Part shown: in pieces, positions 37,392 to 52,255 of the stretch | Position numbering within the stretch: the stretch's first letter is position 1 | How the letters are laid out: each line of letters starts with the position of its first letter | Assembly: GCF_030272615.1 (NCBI RefSeq) | Contig: NW_026728925.1 | Location: forward strand, 1-64,000 | Source of the DNA: Cryptomeria japonica | Taxonomy: Eukaryota; Streptophyta; Pinopsida; Cupressales; Cupressaceae | Direction of reading: 5' to 3' | DNA length: 64,000 nucleotides | Program-made: the position numbers and the translations under genes | The notes under the pieces: model-generated | Told to the model about the DNA's origin: nothing | Seen by the model: only the letters and a program-made list of their open reading frames with translations | Databases searched by the model: none

Positions 37392-39069
37392 CCAATTTGA
37401 AGCTGAGAACATCACTATATTATTAAGGGAGTCTTATGATCTTGTGGCTGGAATGGTGAAAGGTTATGGACTAAAATTGTATAAGAAAATATATTAAAAT
37501 CCCAAGAATATTATTCATAGAGTGTTCACTACAATATTGGAAGGTCTTTTAATAAGAATAAATAATTTGAAGGGGATTATTTGTGAAAAAAATCCATAAA
37601 AAACTGAGAGAGATGGTAGGATGGACAATATGGATAGGATGGTAGGAGCTGAGTTGATGTGGAAGTTGAATGATTTAGGGTATAAATGATGTTTCAATGA
37701 TATCAAAGACACAATGAAGATATAATAGATTCTATAACTTTTAAGGTTGGGAAACACACACATAATAAACATGTATTTTTTCCATCCCATTGACGGTAGG
37801 AAGAATGTGATAATTAGGCATAGTAGCTTATGGATATTTTTGGAGACAATTTCATGGAAGATGTAAGGAAAAAAAAATGTTTATAATTCTTCTCTAATAA
37901 ATCTCTATGGTAGCTAACTACCAATTAAAAGTGTAGAATTTTTGTGTGAAAAATGGAGATGAAACTCAAATAGCTAACTATCAATTGGCCAAAATATCTA
38001 GCTATACTATTGAGGACCAATTTATCATAAATGAGGCACTCAAGATAGTTGTCATATTTGTAGTATGTCACTAAAAAAAATGAAAAAGTGTAGGGGACCA
38101 TGACGCAAAGCTTGAACATATTAAATCTTGGTCCCCACAAAATGATTTGAAGCTTTAGGCAAAGCATATGGCCATGAATATTTTATAAAGGGAAAACACA
38201 CCAGGGAACAATTATAGCTTGCTAATGTGATTGAATAGAACCCATTCAATGGTCTTGATTAAATTATTATTGTAAGAGAACTAAAGCTCTAAAGGGGAGC
38301 AAAGAATTTGACAATGTATGATTTTAATGTCAACATTATTATGAAGGAAAAGGTTTCCACATTGTTTTGTTAGAATTCTATCAACTCTTGTTCATGATTC
38401 AAATTGTCTTGGCTTCATTAATATTTGGAATCAAATTAACTATGTGTGCTAAGCACATTACTAAAACCTTTGAACAAGATGAAATTTGCAATGGCCTGCT
38501 TCATCGTGTTTTTCTTAATTTTCCTTTAAATTTTTACATTAAAAAAATTATATATTACATAAAAATTGGTAAACCCTAATATAATATTTGGAGTGACAAA
38601 TATACATTATAATGTGTATTAAAGCTTTGGTCAGATCCAAACCATAACGTACGGCCTGTTGTAGCAGGCTCATCATATAAGTTGTGTATGTTTTACAAAG
38701 CGCGATTAAAATCTTACTAATTTATAATCCTTTCAAGTATTATGGATAGGCCCTTTCTTAGTTTTCTCAAACACGTAACTTTTTGTGACACCATAGCAAA
38801 AGTCTGTTGAAATTTTTTATGTACCTTTCGTGAATCATATTTAAGATTTGATTAAACTGAATATGTATATTCTTCAATACAAATGAAATTATATCCACTC
38901 AAGATAGATGAAAGCGATCTGGCCTTTAAAATGTGTCAGTGGTTAGTCAATGGCGATAGATGATATTTCTCCCTATCACCGCAGATCTGGATTGAAAAAT
39001 ACGTAAATGTATACTGAGTATCCATGGCAGAATATCTTAATTAGGTGATTGGATCCACAATAAGTGTAT

Positions 39070-39270
39070 TCAACAGCAACTAGGATCTGGAATGTTGCCT
39101 TCACAGTTAGGACACGACGCTAACATCTCCACAATTTCAAGCAGATTATCAATGCCTGCATTTGTATTCACTATTTTGTTGAGGATTGGTCGAGCAGAGA
39201 CAGCGAGGGAAAACACAACGTTGAGCACAAGCAGCAGTGCCATAACTTTCAGAAGCATCGATCTCGACAT
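39070..39270 (-). CDS. Small secreted four-cysteine peptide (66 aa), unit 5
   Basis: Predicted protein identical to the unit 1 copy. TATA box at 39372-39379. Confidence 0.82.
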   Translation of the reverse strand: MSRSMLLKVMALLLVLNVVFSLAVSARPILNKIVNTNAGIDNLLEIVEMLASCPNCEGNIPDPSCC

Positions 39271-39783
39271 ACTAATTGGCAGAATGAATGTTAACAAATG
39301 AAAAAACGTATTCGGTTTAGCGAGATAGAGAGCGAAGATCGAGAATGGTGATGGATAAACAAGGAAAATCGTATTTATAGAGACACACGACGGCGTGTGA
39401 GTATGTTTGATCAAGTCAAAATTAAAATTTGTTCAACTAGGGTGATATTCAAAGTAAAAAATGGCGCGTGGAACTGCAACATTTCAAGAGGCGACAAAGG
39501 GACTTTGAATACCAACATTGACTTATTCATATTGCACGTCAATTGTCTTCGCTCTCTATCAAGCATGAAAGCACCTTTAACACCAATATCACCAATTTCA
39601 ATTTTGACCTATTCAAACACTTGCACTCCATCGTCCATCTCTATAAATACGATTTACCTGGTTTATACATCACCATTCTCGATCTTCGCTCTCTATCTCT
39701 TAAAAAATTCACTCGGCTCTTCTTTCTTCATTTGTAAACCAATACGTACGTTTCTTTGCTTGATATTCATTCTGGCAATTAGT

Positions 39784-40008
39784 ATGGAGAGATCGATTCA
39801 TCTGAAAGTTATGGCAGTGCTGCTCATGCTCAACGCTATGGTTTTCCTCGCTGTCTCTGCTCGACCAATCCTGACGGAAAAAGTGAATACAAATGCAAGC
39901 GTGAACAACAATGATTCAATTGATAATCTGGTTGAAATTGTGGAGATGTTAGCATCTGGTTCTAACTGTTCAGGCAACATCAAAGATCCTAATTGCCGCA
40001 AAAGATAA
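39784..40008 (+). CDS. Small secreted two-cysteine paralog (74 aa), unit 5
   Basis: Predicted protein identical to the unit 1 copy. TATA box at 39642-39649. Confidence 0.8.
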   Translation: MERSIHLKVMAVLLMLNAMVFLAVSARPILTEKVNTNASVNNNDSIDNLVEIVEMLASGSNCSGNIKDPNCRKR

Positions 40009-40513
40009 AACAATGATGCATAGAGTTACTGTGAATCCAACGCACATAACTAAGATTTTTCGCCACGGAAATCCGTGAGAGCTTTACATTATTTGGGTAT
40101 TTTGTGGTCCATGGTGACAACGAGAAAGAGAAATATAATTAAATCCCTTGGACACTACTCGCTGACACATTTTGAAACCAGAACGCTTTCATCCATCTGG
40201 ATTGCGTAATATGTAATTATTTTTCTGTATTCAAGAATATACATATTCAGCCCAATCAAATCTTAAATATCAAATTTGTTTCATTAAATATTCGTTTTCT
40301 AATTGTTCATTGTTTTCCACATTGAAGTTGGTGTGGTGGTAGCTCTAGTTTGTCGCAGAAATAACGTTTTCCTTTCTATTTCCCAATTATCATTAATCTT
40401 TTAGTGGTAAACTATCAAACTTATATTGAATCAAGTTTCCCTATTCCTCTTTGGATATCCCAATTACTTATACAAATTATACATATTACTTATTTATACC
40501 GTTAATTTAAGTA

Positions 40514-42407
40514 GCATAGGTCAACTTCTTGTGATATGATTAGTCAAGCAAGGAACCAAGCTCTCCTCCTCAATTGTCATTATTTTTAGTGAAAATTATT
40601 AGTAACAAAAAATGATACGTAGCATTATCTCAAAGGCATCATGCAAACCCTTCACATCTATCTGTGCTACATAATGTTAATTCACTACTCACCAAATGTC
40701 ATATGGTCATAGTTTTTCCCTAAACAAAATCAACAACAATCAAAACTAATGGAATTTTAAACAAGTTAAACACTTATAAAATTAAAAAATGAAGCCATTA
40801 ATGCAATGATTTCAAAAAAATAAAGCTATTTAGTACTATTATTATAGCGAGAAGAATAAATGGATTTTATCTCTCTGTTTAGAACAGATTTGCTTCTAAG
40901 GTGAAAATTTTGCAACTAATTTTGCAACTAATTTTCCTAAGGTATTTTGTCAAGTTCAATTAGAGGATATAAAATATTGGAGGTGCGTTTTATGTAGTGC
41001 AACTTTCTTGGTACTTGAACTTGACACAAAATAAAAGGATGTTTATGTGCAGTCAAGTATGTCAAGTAGTGCAACTTTCTTGGCAATTGAATTTGGTAAT
41101 TTTTCTAAAGCCAACAAAGTATTTGTGCTTCTTATCTAACTATGAATTTTAGTTCCTTGAATTTTCTTTTAGTTTTGATAAAATCAAGAAAATGCTAACT
41201 CAATCATATAATATCTAATATTTTGAAGGATAAAGTGCCATGGCTTATCTAACCAATTTGCTAGAATGTTGGAGAAGTTTAAAAAACATATATTGAATGG
41301 TGTCCTAGCCAAAAGTAGGAATAATATTGAATTTGCTACAAGTAATTTTGGTCTATTGGATTATTTCATTAAAAAATTGCTTGAGACTAGCCTAATGAAT
41401 AAAAATTATATGTTTGGCCTTGCCAAAGTTATTATTTTTAATTGCTTCTTTTTTTAAAACTTTTTGGTTTTCATATGTAAGAAATATTATGTTACTTGAC
41501 CTAAGAAGTTAATTATTAAAAGGAGAAACTATTGTTTACAACTGAAAGTAAGTTAAAATTTCTTTTCTCTTGAATCCCAATATCCTTGAAGTTTTTAAAC
41601 TTTCTCAGCTTACCGCTAAATATTATTTAGACAAGAATAGTGATAGGTTCAAGTAGTTCTTAAGGTATATAATCAATTCTAACATGAAATAAAAGGTGTT
41701 GGATTTTGTTTGAAGAAATAAATTAGAGCCCTTTGAAATTAAGCAATTTGATGGATATTTTAGATTATTTTTCTAGGTACTAGGAATGTACTATAAGAAG
41801 CAAATATGCATATGTCTAATGCGCCTTCTTGTAAATATCCAAAAACATATGTAAATAGAATATTTAATTATGAGGCAGGGGTTGTAGCAGGATTCCATAA
41901 ATCTATTATAAATTTTAAAATAGCTTACCCTCCTTGTACTTTCATATAGTATCCACTCTTGCACACTTTATTGCAAGCCTTCTCTTTTGAATGGACTAAG
42001 TAGTTAGGAAAGAAACTAGTTTTATACTTCATTTGTGTTAGACATGTTTTTATTGTCTAATTAAAAACAATGCAATTGGATATACATTTGTCTTGTAGAA
42101 GTTATAGATTTTTTATTATTTCTTTACTATCCTTATCCTTAATATACTAGGATTTATATAGCATAAGAATATCTAATTAAGTAATAAATTTTCTTAGTCC
42201 CCCTATTTATCTTTTTTGGTGAAATATTGATAAAATTTAGGATACAATATGTATCATGATTGAAGAACTATAACCATAATTATGGCTATCCTATAGTTCA
42301 TCATTACTCGTCTACTTTTATGCCTAACCAAGTGATATCTCTAGTAATCATATGGTACATGTATGAGGTGGATAATATTTTATTTTAAGTAGCATTAGAA
42401 AGATGGT
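40514..42407. repeat. Block A, unit 5, with 12-bp duplication
   Basis: The same tandem 12-bp word as unit 4, at 40908-40919 and 40920-40931. The identical position indicates common descent, not two separate slippage events. Confidence 0.88.
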
Positions 42408-42410
42408 TCC

Positions 42411-43123
42411 TATTAGAGTAAAAGGTTTTATTTACTAAATTAATTTAATCATATTGATTAATTAATTAAGTCACCTTTTCCTTTTCTCACTTAAGCTAAA
42501 TTTAGGAAGCTTTTTGGGGAATTTAATAATTATTTTATTTCATGCATTCATCCCTTAGGGTTTGCTTTAGGGTTTTGATCTCCTTTATTAAACAATTGAT
42601 CTCATTGTAATTATTCATTCTGGCAAGTTAATTCATTTGTGATTCTTCTTGCAATTGTCTCCAATTATTCTTGCACTCTCTTGTTTGTAGGATTTTCTCT
42701 TGTACGTGGCAGGTATTTGCATGCAGGCGATTATTGGGCATTGTGGAATTCATCAATCATGAATTCTATCATGGTATCAGAAGTCCAGACCTGATGCACC
42801 TCATTCATCAAATTTGATATTTTCCTTATGAAATTTTTTTGTTTGCATCTTGGGTCAATTCGAATCTCAAAATAAGATCTCTGAGGATTTGAAAATTCAC
42901 GTTTTTTTGTGATCAAGGGGGGCGCCTATTGTTTTGGACCACCACCACCAGTGGTTAGAGACCTCCTCCCCTCCCCGACTGCCCTCCACCACCTCATGCC
43001 ATCAACGGACCACCACCGCGCCACCAGTTTCATTGTTAGAAGCCTTTTTGAGCCTATTGGGATTTTTTTGTGATATTGGGAGCAAACAGAGGCGTTCTTC
43101 GATAAACCATATATTGAAGTAGA
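42411..43123 (+). mobile_element. Truncated Copia-like LTR, PBS and leader, unit 5
   Basis: Same fragment and endpoints. PBS at 42772-42786. Confidence 0.65.
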
Positions 43124-43214
43124 ATTTATTTTAGATTTCATTTCTGGTTTGACCTTTTCTATTTTAGAATTGATGTAAACTTTTGTTTTAATCTTTTCTA
43201 TTTTGTTTTAACCG

Positions 43215-43398
43215 TTATCTCGTCATACTAACTGCCAAAACGAACCTGAAGCAAAGATGCGTGATAAAGAGAGTATATTGTATTTATAAACAGAGTGCAA
43301 GCGTTTATATAGGTCAAGAGTGATATTCGGTGAAAAAGGGTGAGATTCAAAGTAAAACAATGGAGCGTTGAATTGCAGCATTTTAAGAGGCTCGAGCT
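43215..43398 (-). pseudogene. Fossil peptide-gene promoter, unit 5
   Basis: Same three-codon remnant as at 7027-7210. Confidence 0.75.
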
Positions 43399-44605
43399 CA
43401 AAAGATGCTTTTATTTTTCTTGAACCAAACGATACAGTAGAAGTTCAATGCATTTTTGGTTTCACCATTTTTCTTTTCATACAACCCTTTATAATTTATA
43501 AAAACATTTTTCAATAAATTTTTAAATTTTAACCAAAATTGAAATGGTCAAGCAAAGAAAAAAAATGTTGAATAGCAGCAATGAGTATGCTGATCTTTAA
43601 TGCTATTCATTATTGAAAAAGTGTCTTTGATGACAAAGTGGACGTTATGATAAGTACAATAATTGAAAGGATACAATTTTAAAGGAAAAATCTTCAGAAT
43701 CCTATCATCTAAAGTATCATAAATTGATGGAACCTCAAACTGTACATTTTAAAATCTCTCCCAATGGGATGTTTCTTTTGAAATATTTTTTTTGTGTGCA
43801 AGGGTGAGCTAGTCATAGTTCTAGTCTTTTCATGACCCCTTTTCTCCCAAGTACAATAGTTTGGAGTTTAGATGCACTTTCTATTATTCCACATTGGTTT
43901 TTTGTTCTTCCAATCATGGATCTTTAATTTACATCTTTATGTCTCTTTTACCATTTATTAATAGGTAACATTACTTTTTAGCTATATACCATCATTTCAT
44001 CCTTTCTAGTTGTCCTTTCCTTTATTGATGTTTTGTTATTAGCCTTAATAGCTTAATAATCTTTGATGAGTGACCACTTTAATGAATTGTCAAAATTTAT
44101 TTGTATCCCTTTGTTGTTATTGCATATATATTCTTTTTTGTTTTCTATGAAGGAAGGTATAGTTAGAACCATTATGGTCCTTGTATCAAGTGTGCATGTT
44201 ATAATATGATAGATGATAACTTTCATTTTCTTTATATGTCAATCTAACATCAACAAGAGCATCGCTTATCATAGAATCTACCCACCTATGTGGTACAGTT
44301 GAAAGAACTAACATTTGGCTTGTTGCCAATAGAAATTTTCTATTTGTCTACATGTGTTCAATCCCTTTGTGAGATGTAAGAGGATCATTTGATAATAATA
44401 TGTCATGTTTCTCTAAAGACTTAAAAGGGAGTTTTTGTTTGAGATATCTCATTCTTTGTTGCTTGTGGCCTATGAATTTTTTATGTTGAGGTGTCCCCCT
44501 CCTCTTGTATTATGAGATTTTCCTTGTACCGACAAGTATATATTGATGTGTGATAAGATTCAACATATTTCCCACATCACTTCAACATATACTTGTTGCA
44601 GGAAG

Positions 44606-46444
44606 CATGTGCCAACTTCTTGTGATATGAGTGCTCCATACATACAACCAACCTCTCCTCCCCAATTGTCAATATTCTTAGTGACAAATAGCTGAAATGT
44701 GGCATTCTCTTCAATACATCACATAGGCTCTCCAAATCTATATGTGCTAGATAATTTTAATTCACCACTTAGCAATATGTGATATGGTAATAATTGTTTT
44801 CTCAAAGAAGATAAACAACAATCATGTAATGAAATTTTTAACAGGTTAAACACTTCGAAAAATTAAAAATTAAACCATTAATGCAATACATTAGAACATG
44901 GGAATATGTTTTCCATGATTAGAGTGGGAAGAATAAATGGGTTGGTATAGCTCTCCATTGACTAATTTTCCTAATGTACTGTGTCAACTTCAAAATAATG
45001 TTTGTATAGTTTTTCAATTCTATTTTATTTAGTGCAGCATTTCTAGTCTTTAAATTTGATGCAAAATGAAAGGGTTTCCATGTGCATTCAAGTATGTCCT
45101 TAACTTCTCCTTTCATTATTAAAAAAAATATATTTTATCTATTTGAGAAAATTTCTTAAGAGGAAGATAAAAAAAAAATTGTGCTCGTTATCAAACTATG
45201 ATTTTTTGTTCCTTGGGAGATAGATAAAATTTGAGTGATTTGATGAGTTCCATAGAATGATAAACAAATTTGAAAAAGATAAAATTAATGGATGGTGTCC
45301 TAGCGATTCATTTCAAGAACATTCTTGAATTTAGGAAGAATATCAAATTTCCTATATGTAGATGGTATCTATTTGATTATTTATTTCACAAGGTTTTTGT
45401 GCCTAGCATAATGGATAATCATTATAGGTTTCACCTTGTCAATGTAATTATCCTTAATTTATTCCTTTGTGAATATTTGTTGGGTCTCATATGTAAGAAA
45501 TACTATCATAAGACCCATGAAGTTAAATATTTAAAGAGGGTAGAGTTACTTACAAATACAAATAAATTAACAAGTTTTATTTGACCTAACTCCATGTTTC
45601 ACTAAAACTAATTCCTTATGAGCTTGCCACTAAATATGGTTGAGACATAATAGTCCTAGGGTGATTTACTTTTGGAGGCATATAATCAAGTCCAATGTAC
45701 AGTAAATAGTGTTGAAGACCTTCTCAAGAAATGAACTATAGCCCTTTGAAATTTACAAATTTGAGGGATATTTCAATTCAAATTATTACATATTATGCTA
45801 GGTCCTAGAAATGTAGTGTAATTAATAAATATGCATATGTCTATGACGCTTGTTTTGAATGTTCATTTTTTTTAATGTAAATAGGCTATTTGAGTATTTG
45901 GACCATGGATCATACAGGGAATATACAAATATATTATTAATTTTAAAATCACTTACCCTCCCTATATCTCCATATGGTATATCACCCTTTTTCACACTTT
46001 CTTGGAAGCCTTCTCTAGTTAATGGACAAAGTAGGTAGGAAATTAATGGGTTCTATACTTCATCTATGGTAAAGATGTAGTGTTTGTTTGAATGAACCCT
46101 TTGTGGCTATATATACATTTCTCATCTAGAAATTGTAGAAATTTTTAGTATTTCTTTATTACCCTTATGTTGAATATATTACGATTTTTGTAGAAGAAGT
46201 CTGTCTAATTAAGTAATGAATTTACTTAGTACCCATATTTCTTCTTTTTGGGAAAAGGTTGATGATAATATAGGATACAATATGTATCACTATTGAAGAA
46301 TTGTAATCAAAATTTATGTTTCTCCTATGGTTCCTCATTACTTGTTTATTTATAACCAACTAATAGTTATAGTAATCATATGGTACATGTATGAGGTGGA
46401 TAAATTTCATTCTAAGTAGCATTAGAAAGATAGTTACAACATTA
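44606..46444. repeat. Block A', unit 5/6 junction
   Basis: Same as the other complete A' copies. Confidence 0.85.
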
Positions 46445-48122
46445 CCAATTTGAAGCTGAGAACATCACTATATTATTAAGGGAGTCTTATGATCTTGTGG
46501 CTGGAATGGTGAAAGGTTATGGACTAAAATTGTATAAGAAAATATATTAAAATCCCAAGAATATTATTCATAGAGTGTTCACTACAATATTGGAAGGTCT
46601 TTTAATAAGAATAAATAATTTGAAGGGGATTATTTGTGAAAAAAATCCATAAAAAACTGAGAGAGATGGTAGGATGGACAATATGGATAGGATGGTAGGA
46701 GCTGAGTTGATGTGGAAGTTGAATGATTTAGGGTATAAATGATGTTTCAATGATATCAAAGACACAATGAAGATATAATAGATTCTATAACTTTTAAGGT
46801 TGGGAAACACACACATAATAAACATGTATTTTTTCCATCCCATTGACGGTAGGAAGAATGTGATAATTAGGCATAGTAGCTTATGGATATTTTTGGAGAC
46901 AATTTCATGGAAGATGTAAGGAAAAAAAAATGTTTATAATTCTTCTCTAATAAATCTCTATGGTAGCTAACTACCAATTAAAAGTGTAGAATTTTTGTGT
47001 GAAAAATGGAGATGAAACTCAAATAGCTAACTATCAATTGGCCAAAATATCTAGCTATACTATTGAGGACCAATTTATCATAAATGAGGCACTCAAGATA
47101 GTTGTCATATTTGTAGTATGTCACTAAAAAAAATGAAAAAGTGTAGGGGACCATGACGCAAAGCTTGAACATATTAAATCTTGGTCCCCACAAAATGATT
47201 TGAAGCTTTAGGCAAAGCATATGGCCATGAATATTTTATAAAGGGAAAACACACCAGGGAACAATTATAGCTTGCTAATGTGATTGAATAGAACCCATTC
47301 AATGGTCTTGATTAAATTATTATTGTAAGAGAACTAAAGCTCTAAAGGGGAGCAAAGAATTTGACAATGTATGATTTTAATGTCAACATTATTATGAAGG
47401 AAAAGGTTTCCACATTGTTTTGTTAGAATTCTATCAACTCTTGTTCATGATTCAAATTGTCTTGGCTTCATTAATATTTGGAATCAAATTAACTATGTGT
47501 GCTAAGCACATTACTAAAACCTTTGAACAAGATGAAATTTGCAATGGCCTGCTTCATCGTGTTTTTCTTAATTTTCCTTTAAATTTTTACATTAAAAAAA
47601 TTATATATTACATAAAAATTGGTAAACCCTAATATAATATTTGGAGTGACAAATATACATTATAATGTGTATTAAAGCTTTGGTCAGATCCAAACCATAA
47701 CGTACGGCCTGTTGTAGCAGGCTCATCATATAAGTTGTGTATGTTTTACAAAGCGCGATTAAAATCTTACTAATTTATAATCCTTTCAAGTATTATGGAT
47801 AGGCCCTTTCTTAGTTTTCTCAAACACGTAACTTTTTGTGACACCATAGCAAAAGTCTGTTGAAATTTTTTATGTACCTTTCGTGAATCATATTTAAGAT
47901 TTGATTAAACTGAATATGTATATTCTTCAATACAAATGAAATTATATCCACTCAAGATAGATGAAAGCGATCTGGCCTTTAAAATGTGTCAGTGGTTAGT
48001 CAATGGCGATAGATGATATTTCTCCCTATCACCGCAGATCTGGATTGAAAAATACGTAAATGTATACTGAGTATCCATGGCAGAATATCTTAATTAGGTG
48101 ATTGGATCCACAATAAGTGTAT

Positions 48123-48323
48123 TCAACAGCAACTAGGATCTGGAATGTTGCCTTCACAGTTAGGACACGACGCTAACATCTCCACAATTTCAAGCAGATT
48201 ATCAATGCCTGCATTTGTATTCACTATTTTGTTGAGGATTGGTCGAGCAGAGACAGCGAGGGAAAACACAACGTTGAGCACAAGCAGCAGTGCCATAACT
48301 TTCAGAAGCATCGATCTCGACAT
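48123..48323 (-). CDS. Small secreted four-cysteine peptide (66 aa), unit 6
   Basis: Predicted protein identical to the unit 1 copy. TATA box at 48425-48432. Confidence 0.82.
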   Translation of the reverse strand: MSRSMLLKVMALLLVLNVVFSLAVSARPILNKIVNTNAGIDNLLEIVEMLASCPNCEGNIPDPSCC

Positions 48324-48836
48324 ACTAATTGGCAGAATGAATGTTAACAAATGAAAAAACGTATTCGGTTTAGCGAGATAGAGAGCGAAGATCGAGAATG
48401 GTGATGGATAAACAAGGAAAATCGTATTTATAGAGACACACGACGGCGTGTGAGTATGTTTGATCAAGTCAAAATTAAAATTTGTTCAACTAGGGTGATA
48501 TTCAAAGTAAAAAATGGCGCGTGGAACTGCAACATTTCAAGAGGCGACAAAGGGACTTTGAATACCAACATTGACTTATTCATATTGCACGTCAATTGTC
48601 TTCGCTCTCTATCAAGCATGAAAGCACCTTTAACACCAATATCACCAATTTCAATTTTGACCTATTCAAACACTTGCACTCCATCGTCCATCTCTATAAA
48701 TACGATTTACCTGGTTTATACATCACCATTCTCGATCTTCGCTCTCTATCTCTTAAAAAATTCACTCGGCTCTTCTTTCTTCATTTGTAAACCAATACGT
48801 ACGTTTCTTTGCTTGATATTCATTCTGGCAATTAGT

Positions 48837-49061
48837 ATGGAGAGATCGATTCATCTGAAAGTTATGGCAGTGCTGCTCATGCTCAACGCTATGGTTTTCC
48901 TCGCTGTCTCTGCTCGACCAATCCTGACGGAAAAAGTGAATACAAATGCAAGCGTGAACAACAATGATTCAATTGATAATCTGGTTGAAATTGTGGAGAT
49001 GTTAGCATCTGGTTCTAACTGTTCAGGCAACATCAAAGATCCTAATTGCCGCAAAAGATAA
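48837..49061 (+). CDS. Small secreted two-cysteine paralog (74 aa), unit 6
   Basis: Predicted protein identical to the unit 1 copy. TATA box at 48695-48702. Confidence 0.8.
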   Translation: MERSIHLKVMAVLLMLNAMVFLAVSARPILTEKVNTNASVNNNDSIDNLVEIVEMLASGSNCSGNIKDPNCRKR

Positions 49062-49566
49062 AACAATGATGCATAGAGTTACTGTGAATCCAACGCACAT
49101 AACTAAGATTTTTCGCCACGGAAATCCGTGAGAGCTTTACATTATTTGGGTATTTTGTGGTCCATGGTGACAACGAGAAAGAGAAATATAATTAAATCCC
49201 TTGGACACTACTCGCTGACACATTTTGAAACCAGAACGCTTTCATCCATCTGGATTGCGTAATATGTAATTATTTTTCTGTATTCAAGAATATACATATT
49301 CAGCCCAATCAAATCTTAAATATCAAATTTGTTTCATTAAATATTCGTTTTCTAATTGTTCATTGTTTTCCACATTGAAGTTGGTGTGGTGGTAGCTCTA
49401 GTTTGTCGCAGAAATAACGTTTTCCTTTCTATTTCCCAATTATCATTAATCTTTTAGTGGTAAACTATCAAACTTATATTGAATCAAGTTTCCCTATTCC
49501 TCTTTGGATATCCCAATTACTTATACAAATTATACATATTACTTATTTATACCGTTAATTTAAGTA

Positions 49567-51448
49567 GCATAGGTCAACTTCTTGTGATATGATTAGTCAA
49601 GCAAGGAACCAAGCTCTCCTCCTCAATTGTCATTATTTTTAGTGAAAATTATTAGTAACAAAAAATGATACGTAGCATTATCTCAAAGGCATCATGCAAA
49701 CCCTTCACATCTATCTGTGCTACATAATGTTAATTCACTACTCACCAAATGTCATATGGTCATAGTTTTTCCCTAAACAAAATCAACAACAATCAAAACT
49801 AATGGAATTTTAAACAAGTTAAACACTTATAAAATTAAAAAATGAAGCCATTAATGCAATGATTTCAAAAAAATAAAGCTATTTAGTACTATTATTATAG
49901 CGAGAAGAATAAATGGATTTTATCTCTCTGTTTAGAACAGATTTGCTTCTAAGGTGAAAATTTTGCAACTAATTTTCCTAAGGTATTTTGTCAAGTTCAA
50001 TTAGAGGATATAAAATATTGGAGGTGCGTTTTATGTAGTGCAACTTTCTTGGTACTTGAACTTGACACAAAATAAAAGGATGTTTATGTGCAGTCAAGTA
50101 TGTCAAGTAGTGCAACTTTCTTGGCAATTGAATTTGGTAATTTTTCTAAAGCCAACAAAGTATTTGTGCTTCTTATCTAACTATGAATTTTAGTTCCTTG
50201 AATTTTCTTTTAGTTTTGATAAAATCAAGAAAATGCTAACTCAATCATATAATATCTAATATTTTGAAGGATAAAGTGCCATGGCGTATGTAACCAATTC
50301 GCTAGAATGTTGGAGAAGTTTAAAAAACATATATTGAATGGTGTCCTAGCCAAAAGTAGGAATAATATTGAATTTGCTACAAGTAATTTTGGTCTATTGG
50401 ATTATTTCATTAAAAAATTGCTTGAGACTAGCCTAATGAATAAAAATTATATGTTTGGCCTTGCCAAAGTTATTATTTTTAATTGCTTCTTTTTTTAAAA
50501 CTTTTTGGTTTTCATATGTAAGAAATATTATGTTACTTGACCTAAGAAGTTAATTATTAAAAGGAGAAACTATTGTTTACAACTGAAAGTAAGTTAAAAT
50601 TTCTTTTCTCTTGAATCCCAATATCCTTGAAGTTTTTAAACTTTCTCAGCTTACCGCTAAATATTATTTAGACAAGAATAGTGATAGGTTCAAGTAGTTC
50701 TTAAGGTATATAATCAATTCTAACATGAAATAAAAGGTGTTGGATTTTGTTTGAAGAAATAAATTAGAGCCCTTTGAAATTAAGCAATTTGATGGATATT
50801 TTAGATTATTTTTCTAGGTACTAGGAATGTACTATAAGAAGCAAATATGCATATGTCTAATGCGCCTTCTTGTAAATATCCAAAAACATATGTAAATAGA
50901 ATATTTAATTATGAGGCAGGGGTTGTAGCGGGATTCCATAAATCTATTATAAATTTTAAAATAGCTTACCCTCCTTGTACTTTCATATAGTATCCACTCT
51001 TGCACACTTTATTGCAAGCCTTCTCTTTTGAATGGACTAAGTAGTTAGGAAAGAAACTAGTTTTATACTTCATTTGTGTTAGACATGTTTTTATTGTCTA
51101 ATTAAAAACAATGCAATTGGATATACATTTGTCTTGTAGAAGTTATAGTTTTTTTATTATTTCTTTACTATCCTTATCCTTAATATACTAGGATTTATAT
51201 AGCATAAGAATATCTAATTAAGTAATAAATTTTCTTAGTCCCCCTATTTATCTTTTTTGGTGAAATATTGATAAAATTTAGGATACAATATGTATCATGA
51301 TTGAAGAACTATAACCATAATTATGGCTATCCTATAGTTCATCATTACTCGTCTACTTTTATGCCTAACCAAGTGATATCTCTAGTAATCATATGGTACA
51401 TGTATGAGGTGGATAATATTTTATTTTAAGTAGCATTAGAAAGATGGT
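49567..51448. repeat. Block A, unit 6, variant type
   Basis: Single copy of the 12-bp word. Five substitutions relative to units 1-5, three of them within 15 bp (50286, 50290, 50300), the others at 50930 and 51149. Confidence 0.88.
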
Positions 51449-51451
51449 TCC

Positions 51452-52164
51452 TATTAGAGTAAAAGGTTTTATTTACTAAATTAATTTAATCATATTGATT
51501 AATTAATTAAGTCACCTTTTCCTTTTCTCACTTAAGCTAAATTTAGGAAGCTTTTTGGGGAATTTAATAATTATTTTATTTCATGCATTCATCCCTTAGG
51601 GTTTGCTTTAGGGTTTTGATCTCCTTTATTAAACAATTGATCTCATTGTAATTATTCATTCTGGCAAGTTAATTCATTTGTGATTCTTCTTGCAATTGTC
51701 TCCAATTATTCTTGCACTCTCTTGTTTGTAGGATTTTCTCTTGTACGTGGCAGGTATTTGCATGCAGGCGATTATTGGGCATTGTGGAATTCATCAATCA
51801 TGAATTCTATCATGGTATCAGAAGTCCAGACCTGATGCACCTCATTCATCAAATTTGATATTTTCCTTATGAAATTTTTTTGTTTGCATCTTGGGTCAAT
51901 TCGAATCTCAAAATAAGATCTCTGAGGATTTGAAAATTCACGTTTTTTTGTGATCAAGGGGGGCGCCTATTGTTTTGGACCACCACCACCAGTGGTTAGA
52001 GACCTCCTCCCCTCCCCGACTGCCCTCCACCACCTCATGCCATCAACGGACCACCACCGCGCCACCAGTTTCATTGTTAGAAGCCTTTTTGAGCCTATTG
52101 GGATTTTTTTGTGATATTGGGAGCAAACAGAGGCGTTCTTCGATAAACCATATATTGAAGTAGA
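51452..52164 (+). mobile_element. Truncated Copia-like LTR, PBS and leader, unit 6
   Basis: Same fragment and endpoints. PBS at 51813-51827. Confidence 0.65.
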
Positions 52165-52255
52165 ATTTATTTTAGATTTCATTTCTGGTTTGACCTTTTC
52201 TATTTTAGAATTGATGTAAACTTTTGTTTTAATCTTTTCTATTTTGTTTTAACCG

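Larger units (their letters stand above)
36177..45229. repeat. Macrosatellite unit 5 (9053 bp)
   Basis: Carries the same 12-bp duplication as unit 4, at 40908-40931, but reverts to G at 43684 downstream. Its left part therefore matches unit 4 and its right part matches units 6 and 7. Confidence 0.98.
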
